Part shown: piece by piece, positions 45,767 through 57,166 of the stretch
Layout of the letters: each line of letters begins with the position of its first letter
Numbering within the stretch: the first letter of the stretch is position 1
From: Callorhinus ursinus
Lineage: Eukaryota; Chordata; Mammalia; Carnivora; Otariidae
Direction of reading: 5' to 3'
Assembly: GCF_003265705.1 (NCBI RefSeq)
Contig: NW_020312785.1
Coordinates: 129,524,486-129,588,485 of the forward strand
Length of the DNA stretch: 64,000 bases
Notes under the pieces: generated by a model
Seen by the model: the letters and a program-made list of their open reading frames with translations, nothing else
Database searches by the model: none
What the model was told of the DNA's origin: nothing
Translations under genes and position numbers: made by a program

Positions 45767-46001
45767 AAAAAAATTCATTCTTGTTTCTTACATGATTAAT
45801 TGCATGCCGTTTATAAAAATTATATACTTTAAAACTAAATATACTTAAAATGTTTAAGTTTTTAGTAATCATATATTTTGAGGGGGTGAGTTTATGAGTT
45901 CCATGGCTTCTAAGGGGAGAAGGAAAAGAAAAGAACTCACACCTGTGGTAGAAGTATCTCTAAAGGAGATTCCTGTATCAGGCTTGTTGGGTAGCCTAGA
46001 G

Positions 46002-46212
46002 CAGTGGTTCTCAACAGGAAACAGGTTTGTCCTCCGCCCCGCCCCCCAGGGACATCTGGCAATGTCTGGAGACATTTTTTATTGTCATGACTGGGAGGGT
46101 GCTGCTGGCATCTGGTGGGTAGGGGCCAGAGATGCTGCTAAACATCGAACAATACACGGGACCGCCCTCACCACAAAGAATGATCTGGATCAAAATGTTG
46201 AGAATGTCAGCC
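46002..46212 (+). mobile_element. MER20-type hAT-Charlie DNA transposon
   Basis: 'cagtggttctcaacaggaaa', 'cagggacatctggcaatgtc', 'ggagggtgctgctggcatct', 'agagatgctgctaaacatcg', 'ccctcaccacaaagaatgat'. Complete length. An imperfect 8-bp target pair (gcctagag / gcctaaat) flanks it. MER20 copies are known to have been used as enhancers in placental tissue, though nothing here proves such a role. Confidence 0.9.
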
Positions 46213-46217
46213 TAAAT

Positions 46218-46400
46218 CAGTGATTCTCAAACTGTAGAGCACCAGAATCACTTGGAGAGTTGTTAAAACCCACATTGCTGGGCCCCACCCCCAGCATTTC
46301 TGATTCAGTAGGTCTGGGGTAGGTCCTGAGAATTTGTAGCTCTAAGTTTCCAGGTAATGCTGATGCTGCTGGTTTGGGGGCTCTACTTTGAGAACCACTG
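46218..46400 (+). mobile_element. MER5A-type DNA transposon, abutting MER20
   Basis: 'cagtgattctcaaactgtag', 'ccagaatcacttggagagtt', 'gctgggccccacccccagca', 'gtaatgctgatgctgctggt', 'ctttgagaaccactg'. It is complete and one of the best preserved MER5A copies here. It lies 5 bases downstream of MER20 in the same orientation. Confidence 0.93.
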
Positions 46401-47574
46401 GTCTGTATAATCTCCATATTCATTTTCAAATCTGAAATCTCAGAGTTATGTAAACTTTTTTCACTTATACAAAATTTGAGTGGAAAGTTGCCGAGGTTGT
46501 ATTTATGGCATTTACCAACAAGGCCCAGTTTATTATAGACATGTGTAGAATTAAACTAGTTATAAAGTTTTAAAAGTAAGCCATCAATGTGCTGTCCTAG
46601 ATTTCAGCTGCTGCCTTCTGGATGTCTTTTTCCTCAATGGCTTTCTTGGCCAAAAGTAATGTCACATTTAAGTGCTAGATATAAAGAATTACTGGCACTT
46701 TCTCTAAAATTCAAGTTTGTTACAATAAATCAGTCCCTCGGCATTCACCAAATAATCAATGTTCTCAAGTGGTAGCATCATTAATAATCATTTACTTGCC
46801 AATAATTATGCTATGATATTGGTACCAGGCATGGGTATATTTTTATGAAGCTTGATTTTTCCTTCCACGTAGGCAGAAGTCTCGTTCCATTCTTCTCATC
46901 TTAAGAGGAGTTTAGGGATTTAAGACCACTTAAAGGAATCCATAATGATGTTGGAACACAGAGGATAGGCAGAAAAATTAAAGGGAACAGACTTCCAGGG
47001 CACAAAATAGAAAAGATTCATAAAGCCTTGCATGTACACGTATTCGATCTCTTACTGATTCATTATGTTTTTATTCGATAAACTATATGAAGTATATAGA
47101 AGCTATTATGGTGTCTGGCTAATCTCCATTTCAGAACTGACAGAAGCAGGCATGAAGTATACTATAAACAAAGTGGATAAGAGAAATGAGAAATAATTTG
47201 AACACTGTTAAAACTGCTAAGATTTACTAAGAAAGGTTGTATAATGTATAAAATAATCAATCAGATTTCATTCTATTAGCAAAGTCTGAGTCTATCTTGC
47301 CCAAAGGCAGAGAATTGGAAGACAGCATTTGAACCCTGCTCAGCATCCCCTGAAAAAGCCCATTTTTGCTTCTTGAATTGGCAGTATAATATTATTTTGT
47401 ATACAACACATGATGTACAAAAATGCATTGTATTTTTCATTTAGAAACAACCCAGAATTATGGAAAAGGAAGGCATATTATATCCCAACCCTCTATTGAT
47501 GTCACAACATTTGAGAACAAGTTTTAAAATGTCAGTGGTACTACTGCATTGAAAGTGTCTTTTAACTAGTCTCT
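46401..47574. other. Unassigned AT-rich sequence
   Basis: No element or exon is recognised, apart from a possible very diverged reverse MIR scrap near 47300-47345. Confidence 0.4.
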
Positions 47575-47700
47575 CACTATCTCCAGACTCTTAACTTCTT
47601 GTGGGCAGGAACCTCATCTCAAACCATCCATAATTCCCACAACCAGCACAGCCCCTGATGTGGCCAGGCTCAGAATGGCTCACTAAATGAATAGGCACCA
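47575..47700 (+). mobile_element. L2 3' end fragment
   Basis: 'aacttcttgtgggcaggaac', 'ccagcacagcccctgatgtg', 'ggctcactaaatgaata' show the terminal L2 pattern. Confidence 0.65.
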
Positions 47701-48099
47701 CCCAGGTACATGTGCATTATACCATTTACGTTTAAACCTTCAGCTTTCATAGGACATAATTTGAAGGGTACCTTGATTCTTTAAGTAGAGAACTGGAAAT
47801 ACTCATAATAGGAAGAGTGAAACTGTGGACTTGTCTGTGAGAAAACACTTCCAATATTGAAAAACATCTGGAAGCTTCATACGAGAAGGAAGTTCTAGAT
47901 TCTACAGTCCCAGGTTTGGCCACTCTCAAGAGCTCTCCTCAAGCACTGCGATGGGCTCTTAGGCTACTTTTGAGATCAAGTCAGAACTTAGTACTTCATC
48001 CCCACATTGTCCTGTGAAACAGTAATGGTAATGCACTGAAAATTCTTTTGGTTTGTTTCCCTTATCGCTCTTATGTACCCTTCTTCTGAGCTTCAAGTA
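47701..48099. other. Unassigned sequence
   Basis: Nothing recognisable in this stretch of about 400 bases. Confidence 0.4.
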
Positions 48100-48292
48100 T
48101 GTGGGGTTCTTAATCTGTGTTCCTGGACCATGGTCCCCAAAGGGTCCAGGGATGAAGCTCTGTTTCAGTATAATTAGTTTCCTTTGTAATCCTATGTGCT
48201 TTATTTCATACATTTAAAAGCAGTATTCTGGGAAGGAGTCTATAAGCTTCCTCAGATGGCCAAATGGGTCCATGGCACAAAAATGGCTACAA
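48100..48292 (+). mobile_element. Short DNA transposon, hAT-like
   Basis: Opens with 'ggggttcttaatctgtgttc', 'accatggtccccaaagggtc' and closes with 'ttctgggaaggagtctataa', 'gccaaatgggtccatggcac'. The two ends mirror each other in the way of a known 'gttcttaacctggggtccat' family. The central part is largely lost. I am unsure of its exact family name. Confidence 0.7.
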
Positions 48293-48607
48293 ATAACCAG
48301 GCTGCTTTGCTGAAAGGTACTTGTTTATTACTCTTCCCTCCTCATAAGCTATAGAAGCAATTTCTCATGCCACATATATTTTATTTCCCTCCCAGAAGAC
48401 TATCTTACCTTAACTTCCTGATTATTTCCTAGGTCTCAATGGAACTAACATGTCCCAGAAAATGGTACTTCTGCTATCATTTGAACAATTGCTAGATTAT
48501 CACCCACAGTTTACCTAGAGTAAAGGTCATTTTACATCACACTGACCATTGAAGTTAGAAGCTTTTTAGAAATTTTTAATGTTCATTTTTAAGGTTATAC
48601 CTTTTTA
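48293..48607. other. Unassigned sequence
   Basis: Only ordinary AT-rich sequence is visible between the hAT-like element and the MaLR LTR. Confidence 0.4.
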
Positions 48608-48914
48608 TGAGATGAAGATTTGTGTCCCCCCAAAATTCATATGTTGAAGCTCTAACTGTGGGTCCCTCGTGATGGGATTAGTGTCTTTATAAGAGGAGGA
48701 AGACAGAGAGATCTCACTCTCTCCCAGTGCCTGCACCAAGGAACGGCCATGTGAACACAGCCATCTGCAAACCAGGAACAGGGTCCTCCCCAGACATTAA
48801 ATCTGCTGGCACCTTGATGTTGGACGTCCCAACTCCCAGACTGTGAGAAATAAATTTCTGTTGTTTTAGTCACCCAATCTGTGGTATTTTGTTATAGCAA
48901 CCCAAGCTAAGACA
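48608..48914 (+). mobile_element. MaLR LTR (MST/MLT1A type), solo
   Basis: 'tttgtgtccccccaaaattc', 'gatgggattagtgtctttat', 'tctgctggcaccttgatgtt', 'tgtgagaaataaatttctgt', 'tttgttatagcaacccaagc'. It is a shortened MaLR LTR with polyadenylation-type 'aataaa'. No internal retroviral sequence adjoins it. Confidence 0.92.
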
Positions 48915-50019
48915 TGTCTCTTCTCATTTACAAGTCTTTATCAACAATGTAGGGTTCACCAATACCAACATGCTTTTATAAAATAGCAACTTTCTAAAGA
49001 AAGCATTTTTTTAATACTGTTTTTTCACCGTGGTTCAGTAAGATGCTTACGCACACAATGAAAGACAGGAGTCCCAGACATGCCATATTTCTTCACAGCT
49101 CAACCCTGTGGCCATCACTAGCTAAGAGGCAAGGGAGAAATTTTGTGTGCAGCTTACTTAATGCAAATGGCTTAATATTTTAGCCTCAACAATCAGGTTC
49201 CTCTCCTCTAAACATCTCAAAAGCCTGCATTGGGACAAACGGCTAGATCATTTGTAGATATAGCCGAAGAATGTGAATCTGCTGTGAGACTGAGCTCACT
49301 CATGTCAAGCTCAACGCATTTCACTAGCAGCTTTGTTTACTCATGTTGAAACCAGAAGAGTTTCAAGATTTAAGATCATGGTGTGACTAGAAGAAATAGA
49401 AATTTTATATTGAAACACAACTTCTTCATTGCAACGTCTCTCTCTCTCTCTTCCCGTGTAAACACCCATGTTTCTGTGAGGAAGCAAAAATTCTCCATTT
49501 CCCACACTAGTCAGGGTGGCATGGGATGTAGAACCAGGAGGAACGCAAGAATGGGGTTTAAATGGCCCTTCTCACTTTCAACTTCAGTATGTTCCTGTAA
49601 GTTAAGAAGTTGAAGATCAAGTCTCACGGAGGTTGAAGTTGGGTAAATTCCCATAAATAATGTTCAACGTTCACAAGACACGGGGCCCTCAAGCAGGCCT
49701 TTAAAGGCCTAGAACTTGTGGTAGAAATCCAGGCTCTTCCGGAGAGTTTCTGAAATATGCCGTATAACCTTCAGATGCACCTTAGACCGATTTTCTTCTC
49801 ATGTTCTTTCTTTCGCCCCTGAACCCCCCCTGGTTGGCTCCCCCTACCAGGTGCCTTTGATTTAAGCCCCTCTTTTATTCAGATCTAAGCCCGGCACTTT
49901 CTCCATAAAAAACAAACTGCTAGGGTGATGAGGACTTAAAAATACCACCTTCCTCCCTGTGTTAGGTCTGGACTGATGGAAAACAGAAAAGAACACAGCC
50001 TTTGGACTTCACGTTTGTT
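48915..50019. other. Unassigned sequence
   Basis: A small (CT)n run lies at 49436-49451. No named element or exon is seen. Confidence 0.4.
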
Positions 50020-50145
50020 GTAGTATTTTCACGTGTATTACCTTATTTGACAGCCACATCCATTCTATGAGCAACATAGGCCAAGAGTGGTTTCCCAGCT
50101 TAGAGAAGCAGAAAATCAGTTGTAGGGCAGCATGACTTCTATAGT
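50020..50145 (-). mobile_element. MIR fragment, antisense
   Basis: 'acgtgtattaccttatttga', 'cattctatgagcaacatagg', 'agcttagagaagcagaaaat' fit a reverse MIR core. Diverged. Confidence 0.55.
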
Positions 50146-50286
50146 CTCCTGTTTGTAGGGGAAATGAGAGTCATCCTCAGGGCTTCTACTACCCTACTGC
50201 GTGCTCTCCTGGCTCTTCCTGTTCCATTTGAAAGAGATAAAACTAATCTTCAGTGGGGGAGATGTCCCAGCTTTGTTCAGAATCCT

Positions 50287-50444
50287 CGAGAATGCCCAAG
50301 AATCTTTACTGTCAGGAACGTCTCTTGATGGCTTTTAAAAATGCTTTCTCAGAGTCTGTGGTCTCTCATCGTTCGTCTCTGAGAAAGCATTTTTAAAAGC
50401 CATCAAGAGACCTTCCTGACGGTGAAGATTCTTGGGCATTCTCG
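50287..50444. repeat. Foldback: 68-bp inverted repeat with a 22-base loop
   Basis: Arms 50287-50354 and 50377-50444 are reverse complements with three mismatches (65 of 68). The loop, 50355-50376, together with the neighbouring bases 50345-50377, is the reverse complement of carnivore L1 3' UTR sequence that normally lies just before 'caaactgagggtt'. The right arm abuts the direct L1 tail at 50445. The left arm is therefore ordinary upstream flank and the right arm an inverted copy of that flank. Confidence 0.95.
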
Positions 50445-50629
50445 AAACAAACTGAGGGTTCTAGAGGGGAGGGGGGTGGGGGGATGGGTTATTAGCCTGG
50501 TGATGGGTATTAAAGAGGGCACGTACTGGATGGAACACTGGGTGTTATATGCAAACAATGAATCATGGAACACTACATCAAAAACTAAAGATGTAATGTA
50601 TGGTGATGAACATAACATAATAAAAAAAA
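50445..50629 (+). mobile_element. Young carnivore L1 3' end, rearranged insertion
   Basis: 'aaacaaactgagggttctag', a G-rich block, 'cctggtgatgggtattaaag', 'gaacactgggtgttatatgc', 'gtatggtgatgaacataaca', and a short A-tail. The immediately upstream L1 sequence is inverted (50345-50377). Target duplication is probably 'atgctttct' at 50340 and 'gtgctttct' at 50630. Only about 220 bp of L1 is present in total. Confidence 0.93.
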
Positions 50630-50638
50630 GTGCTTTCT

Positions 50639-51663
50639 GAGTGGCGCGGGAAAAGTACAGAAGGTGTAAAGGCAGAACACCTGCGGTGGCCCCTTTGAAG
50701 TTAAACTTCATGTGGCATGGTAAGGAAACAATAAATATTTAGGGTCCTGGACTGATGAGATCTGGCCCACTTTCAGTTGTCACCTGATAAATTCCCATCC
50801 CACTTCAGCATAGGCTTAAAAAGGACACATTGGTAGCCCAAGACCAGAAAGAGAAAGGAACATTTACTCACATAACTAATGAAAACTGCCAAACACAGAA
50901 TTGACTTTGCACGTATCCCGGATCTTCTCTACACTCACGGCTTTCACAGAGGCTGCAGCTCTGAGGTGGTATGGAATAGGATTCTGATCTGGTACACGAT
51001 TACCTGGTGGAGTCAGAAGCACCAGATAGACTATTGCCTTCAGGTTTTAAGAACAGCTTTTAGTTTGTCCCAAATCTAGAAAACAAGTTTTCACTCAGGT
51101 GACCGAAGCAGAACAAGTTGTGGCCCAAGGTGTTAAAAGGGAGGCTGGGGGACGGCCAGGAGATGGCTGAAGATGGCCAGTGGCTGTGAGCACAGAGAAG
51201 CCTTCGTTCCTGGTCCCAACAGGAAACGAGGCATGACCAACAGTCATAGAGCCAGCCTTTCTCCATCCAAGTTCCCCCGCTCCACTGCCTGCCTCTGAAA
51301 TATCTCCATTCCTTACTACCTGGAAAACAGGCCAGCCCTCTTTTTTTTTTTTTTTTAAATCAGCTGAGAACTGTACTTGGAAGCAAAGTTCTAGAACTGG
51401 AGTCTGCAGGATTCTGTCCACCTTCTGCGAGTGCATGACAGCCATTTTTTAACCCCTTGTTATTTTCTGGCCGAGACAGTCTTCCATTAATAGACTTAAT
51501 ACCTGTTTATTCTACTGCTCTTAAAAAAGTCTTCTGAAAGCTGCCAAAGGATGTTTTCACCATGTTCCTAGCAATGAATAGTCCTGCCTTTTCTGCCGAT
51601 ATAAGCAAGCCTGTGATTGACTGCCAAACTTAAAATTCTCGGGCTGAATCTAGTACACTAAAG
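50639..51663. other. Unassigned sequence
   Basis: A T-run lies at 51341-51356. The 116-codon minus-strand frame across it includes a lysine run from that homopolymer and has no recognisable domain. Confidence 0.4.
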
Positions 51664-51910
51664 CAGTGTTTCTCAAACTATGGGTCCCAATCCATTAGTG
51701 GGTTGTGAAATCAATTTAGAGGGTAGCAAGAAGCATCTTTTAAAAAATGAAATACAGTTGACTGGAAGGAGTTCACTGTACTTACTGAGAGCAAGGATTG
51801 TTTTGTGGAACTTTTGTTTGGGTTTGTAGACACACACCGCTTGTAGGCTCAGGAGTTATATAAAATGTATTTTTTTACTGGGGACTGTGGTCATCCGTTT
51901 AAAGCCACTG
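51664..51910 (-). mobile_element. MER58-type hAT-Charlie DNA transposon, antisense
   Basis: 'cagtgtttctcaaactatgg', 'ccattagtgggttgtgaaat', 'aaaatgtatttttttactgg' and the degraded closing terminus. The order matches the reverse of MER58 as I know it. Confidence 0.78.
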
Positions 51911-54354
51911 CACCAAAGCAATGCCAGAAACGCTGAAAGAAGTGACTTGCTTAAGGAAATAAAGCCCTTCTGATTTCTGACTGTCGTCCGGAGTGCTGGC
52001 TAAGAAAAGGGAGGGGAGAGGAGACTCACGAAAAATGGACCAGAGCCCAGTACGGGGTTTCAAGCCAGAGGCTTACAGGCCAAATGGGAGGGTTGGCAAG
52101 TGGACAAACAAGGGCTTTATTACTGCTGCTTATTAGCCACATGAAGACTAGGGAATTTTTAAAGAAATCAAGCACATAGGATTTAAAACACCAAAAAGAG
52201 TTCCAGGTATGCAACTTCACTTTGAGAGAGATATTTCATAAACTGCGTGCTTGATGGCTTGCACAAAGTTCTAAATTCTTAGTAAATACAAGCAAAAGTT
52301 TGTGTGCTTGAGATGCACATTCTATTTAGGTAGAAACATAAAACAGTGCCACGAATCTGCTCATTTTAATTGCAGTTTTATATGATTCTGACTTCAGAGA
52401 AACTGCATTCTTAATTTTTGTTCAGGTAAAATAGCCAGTGTGTCGGTGTATATCCAACCATTCAACAATCTTTTTTGGGGGGTGGGGGGGGCCAGGGGTA
52501 GGGTGCTAAGGATTAAAATACAACTTTGCCTTTCAGAAATAAAACAAAATTTAAAATATCACTTGATTATTTATTACAATTGCACTTAAAGAAAACCTAA
52601 TTATCTCCAGGAGTTTGTTTCTTGGTTAAAGGGTATTAAATGTAGCCTAGGCTAAACCATCTATAAAGACTATTCCTTTTTTTAAAAACTGAAGTCTCTC
52701 TAAAATATTTTTAAATACCCTGAGATTGAAATCAGTTTCCTTACTTACTGGCATGACTAAAAATTCTCTATCTATATATAAACAAAAAAATCAGAGTATT
52801 GGGCTGCTCCCTATCATGCTGACGAATCTAAAATTTCTGCAACTTTACCTACAGATTTCCCCATCTCCAGCAAAGACGTCTGATGTTTTTCATAAACAAC
52901 TTCCTTATTTTCAAAGGCAATGCTCAGCTTCTTCCTCCTGATTTTTAACTGTGGCAGATAGTATTTATTTTTCTGGGTACTATGTCCTAGCAAAGAAGAA
53001 ATCAACTAAGTTGTGCTTCCTTTTCATTCCCTCAGCTGCCCAGAAACGTGTCTGCAAGGCAATAAAGTTTTCCATAATGTCTGGGCTGAAAAAACACGAG
53101 CCAAGATAAACCCCAAAACACTGGCAGAGGGAAAAATAGCTGGTGCTTAGTTACGTTTCTTTTTAGATATGAAGGAAGGGAAATAAATCTTCCAGCAAGT
53201 TTGCTTTAATTAAATGCAATGCATGTTTCTCTCTTCATGGGCCGTGCAGTCTCCTGTGTGTCCTGTTCTGGGCCCTTCTGAAATGTCTGAATTGACACCA
53301 GAGATATCTTGTAAACAAAATGTTCTTTCAAGTCAGCATCATATCCTAGGCATGTTCACTATAAACTTCAAAAACTATGTTCAACATTTTGAAACAAAAT
53401 GATTATGGATCAAAGTTCCTCTGTAGATCTACTCAAAGGACTTAAGTTATTAAAGGTGTGATTTTCTGACAAATTACTTCAGTTTCCTGCCCCAAGAGAT
53501 ATGATGCACAATTAAGTGGTTAGAATACCCTAATTAATCAGAAATTGAAAAAAAAATCTTTCTGACAAGAGGAGCCTGATTTTTCTAGCAATTGTTGATC
53601 CTGGGATGGTGTTCAAATCAGTCACAGCCGCTGAACTGCCTAGTAATGACTAACCTTGAAACTTTTTACTTGGAGATCCCAAAGCAGTCATCTAGGCCTA
53701 GAGGCTAATATTTTTCTGTGCTCTGCCAGACGTGGAATAAAAGATCCTAAAATGATTCTTGAAATTTTTCTGACTGACCTGACTGTAGGGAAATGGCATA
53801 GTTACCCACCACATGTCCTGTTCCCACAAATTTCCATACCAAAGAGGAGCAGTTAGGGCAGGTCAGGTTCAAACTGAGCTTAGTCTTCGGACTCCCCAGG
53901 ACTGTGTAAGCACAGGGAGGGGGCAGTCACTTGTCCTGGTCACCTGTGATTAATCACACTTTCCCTCCAGAGAGCCTTACCCGACTAAGAGAGATGCACA
54001 AAATAGGTTCCTATTTTCCTTTTTCTCCGGCAACTGGAGATGAGAAGCCAAGTTGTACCTGAACCCAAATTTCAAGGAAACACTTAAACTAAATTCCTAA
54101 GACACAGCAGTTGAAAGACTTTAGAAGAAGGACTCCGGAAAATGGAGGCATTTTGAATCGTGGCTCTGCCCTTTTCTCTCATTAGCAAATGACACAGGAC
54201 TCTGCTTACATCTGTCTCAAATATGAGGTGCACACTTCTTGCTTTCAAAGCTCCATCAGGCACTCTGTGAATGCACGGGTTATTGTCAGGTGTATTTCGT
54301 GTGAAAGAAAACGGTGGCTGTCTTACACACCGTCAATGAGGTGTAAATCAGTCC
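51911..54354. other. Large unassigned block
   Basis: About 2.4 kb with no repeat family I can name and no credible exon. A G-run sits at 52475-52490. It is the longest non-repetitive-looking stretch in the window, so it is the most sensible place to look for conserved regulatory sequence. Confidence 0.4.
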
Positions 54355-54900
54355 AGCATTTTGGCAACATTTGTCAAAATTCCATGAGCATATATCCCTT
54401 GACCTTACAACCCCACCTCTTGGAATTTATCCCACAGACACATTCATTCAGATAGATGTATTCACTGTGGCTTATGTAAATGTTCATCAGCAGAAGACCC
54501 AGTAAATAAGTTTTGGTGCATTAATTATACTACAGACTAATATGTGGCAATTAAAAAGAATGAGAGGGAATAGAGTATATTTACAGTATTTCCACAAAAT
54601 CATAACACCTGTTACCTGTAAATATAGTTATATGGAGAGGTATGGGAAGGTGTCAGAGTTATATTATTTGAAGAAAGAGTAAGTCATAGTGTGATAGAGG
54701 GAGTATGATCCAATTTGTGCAAAAGACATATTTGTGTGTATGTGTGTGTATAGTAGAAATGCTGTGCACACAAAATTTTTGATAAGGTAGACAAAAAAAT
54801 TTTTTACTAGTGGTGACCTGCAGGGAGTAGGGCTGGGAGATGGGGATGGGGATTTTACATTTTATTCTATATCCTTCTGAACTTCTCAATGTCATTAATT
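54355..54900 (+). mobile_element. L1M 3' end
   Basis: 'ccttacaaccccacctcttg', 'gtaaatgttcatcagcagaa', 'ggcaattaaaaagaatgaga', 'gatccaatttgtgcaaaaga', 'tagtggtgacctgcagggag'. The order is that of an old L1 tail, 5'-truncated. Confidence 0.88.
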
Positions 54901-54926
54901 CTTCTTCTTCTTCTTTTTTTTTTTTA
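54899..54926. repeat. (TTC)n and T-run
   Basis: Short CTT/TTC array followed by a T-run. Confidence 0.9.
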
Positions 54927-55139
54927 CTTGCATTACTTTTAATAAGACACTTTTTAAAGAGCTCCATGGTCACAGTGTCTACAAAAATGACGCCTTTCAG
55001 CCCTCAGGGGCATTACGGATGTCTATAAAGGTAATACTTGTATTTTGAACGTAAGCAGGGCTCTGAACGAGATGCAGATATTTGGCTTCCTTCTCTGAGT
55101 TCCCCACACATGGCCTTAAGTGCACCACTTTGCTCTTTG
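54927..55139. other. Unassigned sequence
   Basis: Nothing recognised in this short interval. Confidence 0.4.
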
Positions 55140-55262
55140 CCCTTCTCCCTGGCTGGACGGTAAAGCCCCCTGCTCAGGGCCAGGAACCATCTTGCCCTCG
55201 TTCATGAATCCCTGGTTCTCAGCACAGTACCTGGCAAATATCGGGTGGCCAATAAATCTAGC
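55140..55262 (+). mobile_element. L2 3' end fragment
   Basis: 'cagggccaggaaccatcttg', 'cagcacagtacctggcaaat', 'ggtggccaataaatctagct' make the terminal L2 pattern. Confidence 0.72.
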
Positions 55263-55492
55263 TGATTAAAAAAAAGTCAGTGGCCTCATCTCAACTACAG
55301 TTGTTAACAGGACCATTAAATGTTAGGTTTAAAAATCAATAAAGGAAGGAGGGCAACTTGCTTTGAAGCTATTTGCAAAATTAGCCATGAACCAAAAATT
55401 CAGAACACAAGAAGTAGACTAGAGGCCCTTGAACCACTCTTTGGAAGACTTTGTAGACTCTTGCTCTGATTTTCACAGTTATTTCAGAAGGC

Positions 55493-55525
55493 TTCTCTCT
55501 CTCTCTCTCTCTCTCTCTCTCCCCC
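55493..55525. repeat. (CT)n microsatellite
   Basis: About 14 CT dinucleotides ending in a short C-run. Between it and the L2 tail (55263-55492), and on to 55875, the sequence is unassigned. The 128-codon minus-strand frame there has no known domain. Confidence 0.93.
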
Positions 55526-55875
55526 TGTTAAAGGACAGCTACTCCTGCAAAATGCGTTTCACTAAGATTTAGAACTGCTTGCTGGAATTTCTCCAGACGT
55601 TCTGGGAAAAGGATTTTGAGGAAATGTTCATTTAGTTTGATTAAATTATTCCCTTTGTGGAATCTGATGGAAAGAGGAGAAGGGGATGGAGGAATCGAGA
55701 TGTACATGGCAAATAAACTAAAGACCACAACTGCTCTCTGGAACTGAAAACCAACAGGAAGCTGTAGAACATGGGTGTCTGGCTTGGTAGCCCAAACTCT
55801 TCCAGAAGTCTTGAGCCTGCTAAGCCTAGCCTCTCCTTGGCCTTTCTTTGAGAGGCAAGATCTTGTAGCCGTTTT

Positions 55876-56095
55876 GAAGTTAGGATGTCCTGGGTTCAAA
55901 TGCAGCTCCATCACTTACTAGCTGTGCAACCTCGGGCAGTTTGCTTCACCTCTCTCAACCTGTTTCCTTATCAGTCAAATAGGATCACATAGTTCCATCT
56001 CAGAGGGTTTGTGAAGGTTGAGTGAGATAATAGCTCTAAGACGTTTCACATGGAGTACCATAAGGGTAACAAGTGCTACGACTTTGTGTAAATAA
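55876..56095 (+). mobile_element. MIR, well preserved
   Basis: 'cctgggttcaaatgcagctc', 'cttactagctgtgcaacctc', 'tttgcttcacctctctcaac', 'gaaggttgagtgagataata'. Forward order, near full length. Confidence 0.92.
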
Positions 56096-56936
56096 TACTA
56101 TAAGTACATTCTGGCAAAACAATACCAGAATACCATAAACACAGGATTCTTGCTGCAAATTTGGACCAGTTCCTTTGGCTTCCTGGCCCTTTCACTGATC
56201 TATGCCAGAGTTCCCAGGCCACATAAAACACCCATGTCCCATAAATTACACGGGGTCATTTCAATGCAAAAATGGAAGTTTTGCCAAAGTATTTTAATTT
56301 ATTTAAAAAACACCAAATTTTACCAATTTTCTAAGAAAAATATATCATTTGATAGAACTTCTTAGCTGCAAAATTTTCTTTTGTTTCTTTCTCTTAGTTT
56401 TTTGTACATGCTACCCCTCACGGGTCTGTCCCAGAATCAAGTATAAAATATTAGTGATTTCACCCAAAATTAGGTTGGTTACCTTTGAAAGTTCCCTGTA
56501 TTGCTGTGTTGTGGTGCTCTGAATGAGGATCATGACTTCCAGACACTCTGATGCCTGAATGGACTGGAGAACGTTGAGACGTGTTGTTAAGTCAGCTAAG
56601 CTGCTGAGCTTTCCCTAGAGTTTGGAGCCACTCACGCCAGTATCATCCAACCACACTGCAGGGCCCGCACTTCCGGTCAAATAACCCAAACGCAATGGAC
56701 ATGTAACTCCAGTCACTAGAGATGAAATGTCCCCTTCATATGAGCTGTACATTGCTTTCTAATAAGTGACCAGCTTTCAGCATGGTCATCCAAGGCTCGA
56801 AAGGAAACAGGATGGAGATGTTCTCACTCAAAAGTAAGAAGATAAATTATCCGCAAATTCAAGAAAATCCCCTCTAGCTTTCTGAAAAACCATGACCAAA
56901 AAATGTCCCAGTACCTATGACACCAACTCAAATTTC
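56096..56936. other. Unassigned sequence
   Basis: I recognise no repeat family or exon in these 840 bases. Confidence 0.4.
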
Positions 56937-56956
56937 TCACACAATCCTATTTTTTA

Positions 56957-57166
56957 AATTTAATTTTATTTTTTAAAAAGATTTTTATTTATTTATTTGA
57001 CAGAGAGAGACACAGCAAGAGAGGGAACACAAGCAGGGGGAGTGGGAGAGGGAGAAGCAGGCTTCCTGCCGAGCAGGGAGCCCGATGCGGGGCCCTATCC
57101 CGGGACCCCGGGATCATGACCTGAGCCGAAGGCAGACGCTCAACGACTGAACGACCCAGGCTCCCC
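56957..57166 (-). mobile_element. can-SINE, arctoid type, antisense
   Basis: 'aaagatttttatttatttat', 'gacagagagagacacagcaa', 'gagagggaacacaagcaggg', 'gaagcaggcttcctgccgag', 'gggatcatgacctgagccga'. Target 'tcacacaatcctatttt' / 'tcacataatcctatttt' (56937-56953, 57168-57184). Very close to the arctoid consensus, hence young. Confidence 0.96.

Noticed and set aside
50287..50444. Foldback as a microRNA precursor or as a DNA-transposon inverted repeat
   Set aside because: The loop is reversed L1 sequence and one arm is joined to the L1 tail, so a retrotransposition accident explains it better. No terminal target duplication of the hairpin itself is seen.
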